Source of the DNA: Chryseosolibacter sp964493505
GTDB lineage: Bacteria > Bacteroidota > Bacteroidia > Cytophagales > Cyclobacteriaceae
Direction of reading: 5' to 3'
Assembly: GCA_964493505.1 (NCBI GenBank)
Contig: CAZBNP010000015.1
Location: forward strand, 49,522-113,521
Length of the DNA stretch: 64,000 nt
Shown: one piece after another, positions 1 through 8,197 of the stretch
Numbering within the stretch: position 1 is the stretch's first letter
How the letters are laid out: each line of letters begins with the position of its first letter
Translations under genes and position numbers: made by a program
Notes under the pieces: generated by a model
What the model was told of the DNA's origin: nothing
The model's database searches: none
The model's input: only the letters and a program-made list of their open reading frames with translations

Positions 1-46
1 CTGGCAGGGTCCTACTCCCGGTTGTCAGACACATTGTTGATCAACC

Positions 47-1177
47 ATGAAAAGCAAGATAGCAGTACTGGGGGCGGGACTTGTTGGAAAAACCATCGCG
101 CTCGACCTGGCAAAAACGTTCGATGTTACTTCCGTTGATATCAACGAAGACGCGCTCTCAGCGCTGAGGGAAAAGAACGTAGAGACACAGAAAGCTGACT
201 TCAACGATATAGACGGACTGCGCGAGCTGCTCAAACCCTTTGACATGGTGGTTGGTGCCGTGCCGGGATTCATGGGATTCAAAACCGTCAGCACTGTTAT
301 CAGTGCCGGAAAAAACATGGTAGACATATCATTCTTCCCGGAGGATCCTTTCTCGCTGGACGCCCAGGCCCGGGAGAAACAGGTGACCCTCGTTACCGAT
401 TGTGGTGTGGCGCCCGGCATGGGAAACATCATTCTGGGGTTTCACAACAGCCGGATGAAGGTTCATGAATATGAGTGCCTGGTTGGCGGGTTGCCGGTTG
501 TCAGAGAATGGCCTTACCAGTACAAGGCGGTGTTCTCACCCATTGACGTCATAGAAGAATACACCCGCCCCGCCCGTTACGTACAGAACGGAGCTATAGT
601 GGTAAAGGAAGCGCTATCCGATGCGGAGTTAATACACTTTGACGGTATCGGCACGCTGGAATCCTGGAATTCCGATGGGCTGCGAACCCTTATCGACACC
701 ATGCCCGGTATTCCGAATATGATTGAAAAAACGCTGCGCTATCCCGGCAGCATCGAATACCTCCGCGTACTCCGGGAGTCAGGTTTCTTCTCTCAGGACG
801 AAATCGACGTCAGGGGCACGCGCATCAGGCCCATTGATGTCACCGCGAAGCTCCTCTTTCCGAAATGGAAACTAAAGCCTGGCGAAACGGAATTTACCGT
901 GATGCGGATTCGTGTTCGCGGGGAAGAGAATGGAACGCCAAAAGGATATGAATACAGCCTTCTGGATTACACCGACGAGAAGACACAAACGCAGTCTATG
1001 GCGCGCACCACCGGCTACACCTGCACAGCCGCTGTAAATCTTGTTCTCGAAAAGAAGTTTACGAAAACCGGCGTATGCCCTCCCGAATACCTCGGTGAGG
1101 ATGAGAACAATTTCAAAAGCATCATGGACTATCTGGCCGCCCGCGGCGTTGTCTATCGCGTTACCCAGATCAGCTAG
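47..1177 (+). CDS. Saccharopine dehydrogenase family oxidoreductase
   Basis: The product is a 376-residue NAD(P)-dependent oxidoreductase of the saccharopine dehydrogenase / carboxynorspermidine dehydrogenase family. Residues 5-14 form a Rossmann dinucleotide loop (AVLGAGLVGK). A mid-region motif, CGVAPGMGN, is typical of the family. Members act on adducts between an amino acid and an oxo-acid or semialdehyde, in lysine or polyamine metabolism; the substrate here cannot be read from sequence. The ATG at 47 fits the family's N-terminus, which begins just before the Rossmann fold. No signal peptide or membrane segment is visible. The gene converges on the amino-acid permease, and the two stop regions overlap by 8 bp. 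The family call is firm; the reaction is inferred only at class level. Confidence 0.85.
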   Translation: MKSKIAVLGAGLVGKTIALDLAKTFDVTSVDINEDALSALREKNVETQKADFNDIDGLRELLKPFDMVVGAVPGFMGFKTVSTVISAGKNMVDISFFPEDPFSLDAQAREKQVTLVTDCGVAPGMGNIILGFHNSRMKVHEYECLVGGLPVVREWPYQYKAVFSPIDVIEEYTRPARYVQNGAIVVKEALSDAELIHFDGIGTLESWNSDGLRTLIDTMPGIPNMIEKTLRYPGSIEYLRVLRESGFFSQDEIDVRGTRIRPIDVTAKLLFPKWKLKPGETEFTVMRIRVRGEENGTPKGYEYSLLDYTDEKTQTQSMARTTGYTCTAAVNLVLEKKFTKTGVCPPEYLGEDENNFKSIMDYLAARGVVYRVTQIS

Positions 1178-2879
1178 CACGCTCGCCCTTATCCCGCAAC
1201 GTACTCTTCCAATAACCGTAACAGAAATATATTATCAGTCCGAAGGCCAGCCAGAAAAGGAAATAAATCCAGGACATGGCGGGTATCTCAATAAGAAGGT
1301 AGGAACAAAACAGCACCCCCATCACGGGAATAAGCGACAGCTGGCGCAAGTAGGTGTAGATACTCATCACAAAACCGAGCGCGATAAACAGCAGGAACAG
1401 CAGCATATCAAGTTCCGCATGGGTAACGGAAGCCAAATTGGCGGCAATCCGTTCGCGGACGAGAAGGCAGTACAGGGCGAATAAAGCGGGCACGATAAAC
1501 CTGCCATTGATATACGGAAGCCTGAATCTTCCTTTTCTCACCTCACCCTCAGGTGGCTCAAGCTTCGGCAGCATCAACACACCGCCGGAAACCAGCACAA
1601 AGGCAAACAATGTCCCGATGCTGGTGAGGTCTGTCACCAGATCACTTGCCATAAACAGCGAGGGAACGGCAACCAGGACACCAGTCATCACAGTTGAAAA
1701 CCAGGGAGTCTGATACTTCGGGTGAATGCTTGCGAATTTTTTCGGAAGTAATCCGTCGCGACTCATGCTCATCCATATCCGCGGTTGTCCGAGCTGAAAC
1801 ACAAGCAGCACACTGGTCGTCGCCACTACAGCACTGACAGATACTATATATCCAATCCATTCCTGCCCCACACGCTCGAACACAAACGCCAGCGGATCAG
1901 TCACCTTGAGTTCCGTGTACGACACCATTCCGGTAAGGACAAAGGCAATGAGGATGTAGAGAACGGTACAGAATATCAGTGAGTAGATCATTCCGCGCGG
2001 AAGATCTCGCTGCGGATTCTTGCATTCTTCCGCTGTTGTGGAAATGGCGTCGAACCCGATGTATGCATAGAACACCGCCGATACTCCGCGAAGCACACCT
2101 TCGAATCCATTGGGCATAAACGGGCTCCAGTTTGAGGGTTCGACGTAGAAGAAGCCGACAACAATGACAAAGAAGATCACAACGACTTTGAAGATCACGA
2201 GGAAATTAGTGGTCTTTTTACTCTCCTTGATCCCCAGGTAGGTGAGGATGCTGATCACCACCACAATAAAAAAGGCAGGCAGGTTGATAAAGATGTGCTG
2301 GCCGAACAATACCGGCGCGGAGTTCCACGCATTCTGGACAAACAGCAAGCTATCGGTAAGCGGCAGGCCTTGAGCGATTGCTCTTTCCACCTCCGCATAC
2401 GCCGCGCTGGCTGTTGACGGATCGGTGGTGAGCCAGGGAGCCAGGTGAATTCCAAAACCCTCCAGCAGGTTGTTAAAGTATCCGCTCCAGGAAATTGCAA
2501 CCACAATATTACCGATCGTGTATTCCAGAATCAGAGCCCATCCGATGATCCACGCTACAAACTCACCAAAGGAGACATAGGCGTAGGTATAGGCACTACC
2601 GGCGATAGGCACACGGCTGGCGAACTCGGCATAGCACAGGGCTGAGAACCCGCATGTTACGGCGGTAATAATAAAGAGGAGGGAGATCCCGGGGCCGCCA
2701 TTGAATGCTGCCGTCCCGATAGTGGAGAAAATCCCCGCACCGACAACGGCAGCTACCCCCATTGATACAAGGTCGCGTACACCCAGTATCCTTTTCAAAC
2801 CACTCTGCTCATTCTCGTCTCGTTTTGCCTCATCAAGGATAGTTGTCAAGGACTTCTTTCTGAATAACGGATGGGCCAT
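1170..2879 (-). CDS. APC-superfamily amino acid permease
   Basis: A 569-residue integral membrane transporter of the amino acid-polyamine-organocation superfamily, close to cationic amino-acid transporters of the YfnA/CAT type. About 12-14 hydrophobic helices are visible after a roughly 35-residue charged cytoplasmic N-terminus. The first helix carries the substrate-binding signature VGAGIFSTIG, and a later segment carries FYAYIGFDAISTTAEE, both typical of CAT-type permeases. It probably imports an amino acid by proton symport across the inner membrane. The ATG at 2879 has no better alternative. The neighbouring saccharopine dehydrogenase-like gene converges on it, so a shared amino-acid role is possible but the genes are not co-transcribed. 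Confidence 0.9.
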   Translation of the reverse strand: MAHPLFRKKSLTTILDEAKRDENEQSGLKRILGVRDLVSMGVAAVVGAGIFSTIGTAAFNGGPGISLLFIITAVTCGFSALCYAEFASRVPIAGSAYTYAYVSFGEFVAWIIGWALILEYTIGNIVVAISWSGYFNNLLEGFGIHLAPWLTTDPSTASAAYAEVERAIAQGLPLTDSLLFVQNAWNSAPVLFGQHIFINLPAFFIVVVISILTYLGIKESKKTTNFLVIFKVVVIFFVIVVGFFYVEPSNWSPFMPNGFEGVLRGVSAVFYAYIGFDAISTTAEECKNPQRDLPRGMIYSLIFCTVLYILIAFVLTGMVSYTELKVTDPLAFVFERVGQEWIGYIVSVSAVVATTSVLLVFQLGQPRIWMSMSRDGLLPKKFASIHPKYQTPWFSTVMTGVLVAVPSLFMASDLVTDLTSIGTLFAFVLVSGGVLMLPKLEPPEGEVRKGRFRLPYINGRFIVPALFALYCLLVRERIAANLASVTHAELDMLLFLLFIALGFVMSIYTYLRQLSLIPVMGVLFCSYLLIEIPAMSWIYFLFWLAFGLIIYFCYGYWKSTLRDKGERAS

Positions 2880-2970
2880 CTACAGTTGTTTTTAAAGGGC
2901 AAAGTAAGAAAATATTGGTATTTTTGGGGGCAAGTCTATTCAGGAGAGAGATATTATAGTACATTTTTAC

Positions 2971-3588
2971 ATGGATGTCGCAGTGGATCATAGCACAGGG
3001 CCAAGGATAAACATCACACCAGAGGAGATCAATAGTCTCCCCCTGAAGACCTTCAACGGGAGAACGCATGTAGTTACAAATCGCGATCAACTCACTGCAA
3101 TCGTGAAAGAAGTAGCGTCACACGAGGTAGTTGGTTTTGATACTGAAACCCGTCCCAGCTTCAAAAAAGGGCAACTATATCAAGTGTCACTGCTTCAGCT
3201 CGCAATTCCGAAAAAAGTATATCTGATCCGCCTGAATCACACGGGGGTTACTAACGAGCTGGCCGGCTTGTTTTCCAATGAGCGGATTGTCAAGGCAGGG
3301 GTTGGTATCCGCGACGATCTCAAGGCATTACAGAAACTACAGACGTTCGAACCCGCCGGATGTTGCGACCTGGCAATGCTTGCCAAGCAGGCAGGCCTTC
3401 AGGTAGAAAGCGTAAAAAAACTCACCGCGTTATTGCTTGGATTTCGTATTTCAAAAAGTGCCCAGACGTCAAACTGGGAGGCCTTTGCTTTTACACAAAA
3501 GCAGATCGAATACGCGGCTACCGATGCCTGGGTATGTCTCGAGCTCTTTCATAAGCTGAAGCAAAACGGGAACGGTCGGACCCAGTAG
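2971..3588 (+). CDS. 3'-5' exonuclease, DEDDy (RNase D/WRN type)
   Basis: A 205-residue stand-alone 3'-5' exonuclease domain of the DnaQ-like superfamily. The metal-binding acidic residues are visible in order: D57 and E59 in GFDTET, D115/D116 in GVGIRDDL, and Y181 with D185 in the YxxxD motif of YAATDAW. Tyrosine at the fourth motif places it in the DEDDy (RNase D / Werner exonuclease) group. Unlike RNase D it has no HRDC domain, so it is closer to the short Bacteroidota exonucleases of unknown substrate. It likely trims RNA or DNA 3' ends in the cytoplasm using two divalent metals. It is divergent from the permease gene. A possible -7 box (TATTTTTG) lies at 2919-2926, without a convincing -33 element. 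Confidence 0.85.
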   Translation: MDVAVDHSTGPRINITPEEINSLPLKTFNGRTHVVTNRDQLTAIVKEVASHEVVGFDTETRPSFKKGQLYQVSLLQLAIPKKVYLIRLNHTGVTNELAGLFSNERIVKAGVGIRDDLKALQKLQTFEPAGCCDLAMLAKQAGLQVESVKKLTALLLGFRISKSAQTSNWEAFAFTQKQIEYAATDAWVCLELFHKLKQNGNGRTQ

Positions 3589-3712
3589 GCAAATTTCTCC
3601 CCTCTTTTTACCGCCCGGTTACCGCCATTCACCTACGAGCGGCCGCTGCCCGCCTATCTTCGGTAGTCGTGCCCGGCATCATCGCCGTATATTGGTTCAT
3701 AAATCAATAAAC

Positions 3713-4474
3713 ATGGAAAATCAGAATAGAAACACCGACATCTCCGGCCGCACGCCCGACTCCAACCCATCGACCAGCCTGAGTAATGGCAGACTATGGG
3801 GCGGATTGATCGTCTTGCTGGTCGGCGGCTTGTTACTGGCAGACAAGACAGGCGCCGCATTCCCTGATTGGCTCATATCGTTCAAGACCTTCCTGATCGG
3901 ACTTGGGCTATTTCTCGGATTCCGTCATTCCTTCTGCGGTTTTTTCTGGCTCATACCCATTGTTGTGGGGGTCATCTTTCTCCTCGGTGACATCTATCCC
4001 TGGTATGACCTCCGCCGATTTACCTTTCCGATACTGGTGATAGGATTCGGTCTGTTTCTCGTACTCCAGGCTCTTAAAAGGAAGCCCGAAGGTCGGTCAT
4101 TTGATCCGATGGTGCGTGCAGAAGATTCCTCCGACGACATTCTCGACTCGGTTGTGATCTTTGGCGGTGCGAAGAAAAACGTTATCTCAAAGAGTTTTCG
4201 CGGCGGCGAAGCTGTGACCGTCTTCGGCGGAACCGATATAAATCTTATGCAGGCGGAACTGGCGGGACCCGTCGTGCTTGAACTAACGCAGATCTTTGGC
4301 GGCACCAAGTTGCTCGTTCCCGCCCACTGGCAAGTGCAGTCAAGGGAAATGGTCGCAATTCTCGGAGGTGTGGATGACAAACGACCCGTTGTGGCACGTA
4401 CGGAAAACGACCCCCCGATCCTGATCCTGAAAGGCACCTGCCTGTTCGGGGGTATCGACATTAAAAGCTACTAG
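3713..4474 (+). CDS. LiaF-like membrane protein
   Basis: About 253 residues with a hydrophilic N-terminus, then roughly four membrane helices (LWGGLIVLLVGGLLL, FLIGLGLFLGF, FFWLIPIVVGVIFLL, FPILVIGFGLFLVLQ), then a soluble beta-rich domain with repeated FGG turns (VVIFGGAKK, VTVFGGTD, QIFGGTK, AILGGVD). This is the layout of LiaF-type and DUF5668 proteins, which in Firmicutes restrain a cell-envelope stress kinase. I chose the ATG at 3713; a TTG 21 bases upstream is also in frame but less likely. It heads a cluster with a DUF4288 gene, a LytS-type kinase and a LytTR regulator, so a role as modulator of that two-component system is a reasonable inference. Confidence 0.75.
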   Translation: MENQNRNTDISGRTPDSNPSTSLSNGRLWGGLIVLLVGGLLLADKTGAAFPDWLISFKTFLIGLGLFLGFRHSFCGFFWLIPIVVGVIFLLGDIYPWYDLRRFTFPILVIGFGLFLVLQALKRKPEGRSFDPMVRAEDSSDDILDSVVIFGGAKKNVISKSFRGGEAVTVFGGTDINLMQAELAGPVVLELTQIFGGTKLLVPAHWQVQSREMVAILGGVDDKRPVVARTENDPPILILKGTCLFGGIDIKSY

Positions 4475-4532
4475 CCGACGCCTATTGTTTATTGTCTGAA
4501 GTCCAGGATGACCAATTAAAATAATCGCGGAT

Positions 4533-4874
4533 ATGAACTGGTATATTGCAAAGATCGTGTTTAAGATTTCGGCCGGGAATTCAGACCGCAAACCGCAGTT
4601 CGACGAACAACTGAGATTGATCTCGGCAGAGTCGGAAGGAGACGCGTTCCTGAAAGCAAGAACCATTGGCATTGCTGAAGAAGACTCGTTTCCGAACGAC
4701 CAGAACAAGGTGGTTAAATGGGAATTCATCAATGCATCCGAAATCATTCCGCTCAATAAAATTGAGGACGGGATGGAAATTTATTCCCGGATTCACGAAA
4801 CGGACGAAGCGAAATCATATATTCAGTGTATTCACCGGAAAGCAATATTTCTGAGGACACATTCCGAAAGCTAA
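4533..4874 (+). CDS. DUF4288 domain protein
   Basis: A 113-residue soluble protein that matches the DUF4288 pattern: it opens with MNWYIAKIVFKI, has a central region rich in acidic residues (QLRLISAESEGDAFLKA), and a WEFINASEI segment in the second half. The fold is expected to be a small alpha/beta domain; the biochemical role of the family is unknown. There is no signal peptide or membrane segment. It sits 58 bases after the LiaF-like gene and 10 bases before the histidine kinase, so it is probably co-transcribed with both. Nothing in the sequence reveals a catalytic site. The family assignment comes from recognition of the sequence pattern and was not searched. Confidence 0.7.
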   Translation: MNWYIAKIVFKISAGNSDRKPQFDEQLRLISAESEGDAFLKARTIGIAEEDSFPNDQNKVVKWEFINASEIIPLNKIEDGMEIYSRIHETDEAKSYIQCIHRKAIFLRTHSES

Positions 4875-4884
4875 TCTTCACTAC

Positions 4885-5919
4885 TTGTCATTAAACGATT
4901 TTTCATATAGAAAGCTCACCTACATCTTCGCACTTTGGTTCGGTGGATGGACGGTGCTGCAGGCTATCGCTTTACAACTCACCTTTGGATTCGGATGGTC
5001 TAAGGTAGCGACCGACGCTATTGTCACGAACGCGGCTATCGCCATGGCTGGGTACAATATGATCGTGGTTATGAAACATTACAATCCCGGTCGCCTGGTC
5101 ATTGTGGCGATGTCTATCGGGCTCACCGCGATCAGTGTACTTGCTACGCAGTATATTGTCACCCTGTTGGTCAATGAAACTCCCGAATACCTGGCATTCC
5201 TTGAGAAGTCAATGATCATCCGGGGACTTTACAGCTGGCTGATGATCCTGTCAGTTGGCTCGTTCACACGGCTATGGCTTGGGTTGGTCGAACACCAGCT
5301 ATCCGAACAGCGGAAAGTCACTGCCGAACGGCTTTCACGTGAGGCAGAATTATCACAACTGCGCCAACAACTCCAGCCGCACTTCCTTTTCAACAGCCTT
5401 AACTCCGTTAGCGCTCTCGCCGGCAGTCGTCCCGAGGAAGCCCGCAAAATGATACAGCAGCTCTCTGATTTCTTCCGCGCAACCCTCCGGAAAGACGACC
5501 AGCAACTGATACCCTTGTCGGAAGAGTTGGAACACCTCTCGCTTTATCTGGAAATTGAAAAAGTAAGATTTGGTCACCGACTCAGGACGGATATCCAATG
5601 CGAAGGGGCGGCAATGAGTTTACGACTTCCTCCACTGCTCCTGCAGCCTGTCGTGGAGAACGCCATTAAATTCGGATTGTACGACACACTAGGTGAGACT
5701 ACTATTGTTGTGAAGTCGATGAAAGAAGACAATATCCTCAGGATTGTTGTGGAGAACCCGTTTGACCCTTCCGGTACGCCTCCACTGCGGGGGACCGGTT
5801 TCGGATTGAGCTCGATACGCAGAAGATTGTATCTGTTATACGCGCGCAACGACCTCATGAAAACCTCGCAGCAAGAAAATATCTTTATTACCACGATACG
5901 AATCCCGCAGAACTCATGA
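4885..5919 (+). CDS. LytS-family sensor histidine kinase
   Basis: A 344-residue membrane kinase. Four hydrophobic helices occupy roughly residues 15-135, with short loops and no large sensor domain. These are followed by a His_kinase domain with the phosphoacceptor H166 in LQPHFLFNSLN, then an ATPase domain with PLLLQPVVENAIKFG (N-box) and GTGFGLSSIRRRL (G-box). This is the LytS/YehU architecture, which pairs with LytTR regulators. The partner gene follows with a 4-base ATGA overlap, so the two are translationally coupled. The start is TTG at 4885; no ATG nearby keeps the first helix intact. Together with the LiaF-like gene it probably senses an envelope signal. Confidence 0.88.
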   Translation: MSLNDFSYRKLTYIFALWFGGWTVLQAIALQLTFGFGWSKVATDAIVTNAAIAMAGYNMIVVMKHYNPGRLVIVAMSIGLTAISVLATQYIVTLLVNETPEYLAFLEKSMIIRGLYSWLMILSVGSFTRLWLGLVEHQLSEQRKVTAERLSREAELSQLRQQLQPHFLFNSLNSVSALAGSRPEEARKMIQQLSDFFRATLRKDDQQLIPLSEELEHLSLYLEIEKVRFGHRLRTDIQCEGAAMSLRLPPLLLQPVVENAIKFGLYDTLGETTIVVKSMKEDNILRIVVENPFDPSGTPPLRGTGFGLSSIRRRLYLLYARNDLMKTSQQENIFITTIRIPQNS

Positions 5920-6647
5920 TAAAGGCACTGATCATCGATGACGAGCCACTCGCGCGAAGTATTGTTTCAGAGTATCTTGGTTCCTATCCGGAAATCAAAA
6001 TTGTCAGCGAGTGCAACGATGGCTTCGAAGGAGTGAAAGCCATCGCGAAGCACAAGCCGGAACTGATCTTCCTTGACATCCAGATGCCAAAGATCAATGG
6101 GTTCGAAATGCTGGAGCTTATAGACGAGACTCCGGCTATCATCTTCACGACAGCTTTTGACGAGTACGCCATCAAGGCTTTTGAATCACATGCCATCGAC
6201 TACCTTCTCAAACCGTTCAACAAAGAGCGGTTTGACAAAGCGGTTCAGAAATGGCTCGCGCAGCGCAGTAGTCATAATCAACCCGTGATATCCCAGGAGC
6301 AGTTGCGCCAGCCCGAAGAACGCATGCGTGTGGTCGTAAAGGAATCCGGCAACATAAGGATTATCCCCGTAGAGGAAATTCACTACATCGAAGCGTATGA
6401 CGACTACGTTAAGATCTTCGCCGGAAAAGATATGTTCCTGAAGAAAAAGACAATGAGTTACTACGAAAATATACTTGATCCGACGCTTTTCGTACGTGTA
6501 CACCGATCATACATCCTTCAGGTATCACAGATCACGAGGATAGAGCCCATGGAAAAAGACACCCATATTGCGTTACTTAAGAGCGGCGCAAAAATCACGC
6601 TCAGCAAATCAGGTTATGGAAAGCTGAAAACTGTACTCGGACTTTGA
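5916..6647 (+). CDS. LytTR-family response regulator
   Basis: A 243-residue two-domain regulator. The receiver (residues 1-120) has the acidic pair D8/D9, phosphoacceptor D54 in LIFLDIQMPKI, and K99 in DYLLKPF. After a linker of about 15 residues, a LytTR DNA-binding domain (about 135-240) carries IHYIEAYDDYVKIF and FVRVHRSYILQ. It is the cognate partner of the LytS-type kinase it overlaps by 4 bases. LytTR regulators bind short direct repeats upstream of their targets; no such pair was identified here. The gene converges with yigZ with only 9 bases between stops. The nearby DUF2807 protein, one gene further on, could be a target, but that is speculation. Confidence 0.92.
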   Translation: MIKALIIDDEPLARSIVSEYLGSYPEIKIVSECNDGFEGVKAIAKHKPELIFLDIQMPKINGFEMLELIDETPAIIFTTAFDEYAIKAFESHAIDYLLKPFNKERFDKAVQKWLAQRSSHNQPVISQEQLRQPEERMRVVVKESGNIRIIPVEEIHYIEAYDDYVKIFAGKDMFLKKKTMSYYENILDPTLFVRVHRSYILQVSQITRIEPMEKDTHIALLKSGAKITLSKSGYGKLKTVLGL

Positions 6648-6656
6648 TTGCCCGGA

Positions 6657-7265
6657 TTACCAGCGCAGCTTAACGTCAGTTGCCTTCAGCAGCTCAAGCT
6701 TCTCAATGAGTCGTGTCTTGTCGCGCGCCTTGTAGTCGGCTGTCAGGCTGCATTCAGCCTCGAATTTTTGTTCCCTGACGCGGAGATCAAAGTCTTTTAT
6801 CAGCCGCATCACTTCCGCGGTAGCCCCGTAATCGTACAAAATCACAATCCCTTCCATGACATCTTTTTCAATAATCTCCGCATTGTTCAACGCATCGGCG
6901 GCGGCGCTCTTGTAAGCCGTGACGAGGCCGCCTACTCCAAGCTTTACGCCTCCGAAATAGCGAACGACAACCACCAGCACATCGGTGAGATTCCGGGAAC
7001 GTATCTGACCGAGGATGGGATCTCCCGCGGAATGGTTGGGCTCACCCGCGTCAAAAGCTCTGAACAATCTTCCTTCAGGGCCCAGCATCCAGGCGTAGCA
7101 ATGGTGACGCGCATCGAAATACTTCTTTCGAAGGAGGGAAAGGTGACCGCTGATCTCGGTTTCCGATGATACAGGATATACGAACGCGAGGAAGCGGCTG
7201 CCTTTCTCGCGGTAACTGCCCTCCGAAGGAGACGCTATTGTTCTAAAAGAGTACTGATCGTGCAA
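6657..7265 (-). CDS. YigZ/IMPACT family protein
   Basis: A 202-residue protein of the YigZ (IMPACT, UPF0029) family. The N-terminal domain holds the family signature: HHCYAWMLG, FDAGEPNHSAGDPIL and VVRYFGGVKLGVGGL. A C-terminal DUF1949-type domain of about 60 residues follows. YigZ homologues are conserved in bacteria and related to eukaryotic IMPACT, which binds the translation-control protein GCN1; the bacterial function is not established. Full length for the family. The likely start is TTG at 7265, because no ATG lies upstream of the conserved core. The gene is divergent from the DUF2807 protein and converges with the LytTR regulator. Confidence 0.85.
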   Translation of the reverse strand: MHDQYSFRTIASPSEGSYREKGSRFLAFVYPVSSETEISGHLSLLRKKYFDARHHCYAWMLGPEGRLFRAFDAGEPNHSAGDPILGQIRSRNLTDVLVVVVRYFGGVKLGVGGLVTAYKSAAADALNNAEIIEKDVMEGIVILYDYGATAEVMRLIKDFDLRVREQKFEAECSLTADYKARDKTRLIEKLELLKATDVKLRW

Positions 7266-7367
7266 CGTTTAGGTGTCTTTTTACGTCTCAAAGAAAAGAA
7301 TACCCGTGCCGCCGTGCAACCCTGTCCTCCCACGAAGATCCTTATCATTTGATAACCCAATACAAAT

Positions 7368-8180
7368 ATGAAAAACTATGGCCTCCTAATCATTCTCCTG
7401 ATGTTCGCCAACGGAATCCAGGCGCAGACCAGGGAAACCCGGGACGTTCGGAAATTCACAAAGATAACCTTTGCCCATCCCGGCAAACTTTATCTGAAGC
7501 AGGGCAGTCCACAGCGGGTAGAGTTAGAGGGAGAGGCGGGTATCCTCAAAGAAGTTGAGACCGTAGTCGATGGCAATCATTTGAAGATTCGGAAAAAGAA
7601 CGAGGGATGGTTTAATTGGGGCCTCAGCGACTCCGAAAAGATCATCGTCTACATCACCGTTGCCGATATCGAAGGGATTAATGTCAGCGGGTCGGGCGAC
7701 ATAATCGGTCAGTCCAAAATAAAAGCGGGCGATATCGATATTCGCGTCAGCGGTAGCGGATCTCTTACCGTAGAGATTGACGCGAGGGAGGTTGACGCCG
7801 ATGTAGCCGGCTCGGGTGACATACGTCTCAGTGGTCACTTCAGAAGTCTCGATACCGATGTCAGCGGATCAGGCAAAGTGATCCTGTCAGCTTCGATCGA
7901 TGAATCCGCCGAGTTCGACGTTTCCGGCTCGGGGAGGATTGAAGCCAACGGCAATACCAACCGCGTAAAGGTGAGCGTCAGCGGGTCGGGAAAGGTCATG
8001 GCAGCAGACCTGAAAGCTAACCGTTGTGAAGTCAGGATCTCCGGTTCAGGTAGTGTAGCAGTCAACGTCGTCGACGAACTCAATGCGAACATTTCCGGGA
8101 GTGGAAGTGTATCCTATCGCGGTAGTCCCCGGAAAGTGAACAGTCACTCCTCGGGCAGCGGGAAAGTAAAGAAGATCTGA
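7368..8180 (+). CDS. Secreted head-GIN (DUF2807) protein
   Basis: A 270-residue exported protein with a signal peptide (residues 1-20, ending AQA-type before QTRET) and one DUF2807 domain, often annotated as a putative auto-transporter adhesin head-GIN domain. From about residue 110 to the end, the motif VSGSG or ISGSG recurs roughly every 18-22 residues, at least eight times. Each copy ends one coil of what should be a right-handed beta-helix or solenoid. The last copy is SSGSGKVKKI at the C-terminus. The function of this common Bacteroidota family is unknown; a surface or periplasmic scaffold role is plausible. No sortase or type IX secretion C-terminal signal is visible. It converges with prfB, 17 bases apart. 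Confidence 0.82.
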   Translation: MKNYGLLIILLMFANGIQAQTRETRDVRKFTKITFAHPGKLYLKQGSPQRVELEGEAGILKEVETVVDGNHLKIRKKNEGWFNWGLSDSEKIIVYITVADIEGINVSGSGDIIGQSKIKAGDIDIRVSGSGSLTVEIDAREVDADVAGSGDIRLSGHFRSLDTDVSGSGKVILSASIDESAEFDVSGSGRIEANGNTNRVKVSVSGSGKVMAADLKANRCEVRISGSGSVAVNVVDELNANISGSGSVSYRGSPRKVNSHSSGSGKVKKI

Positions 8181-8197
8181 CGGTTTCTTAATCGCAC

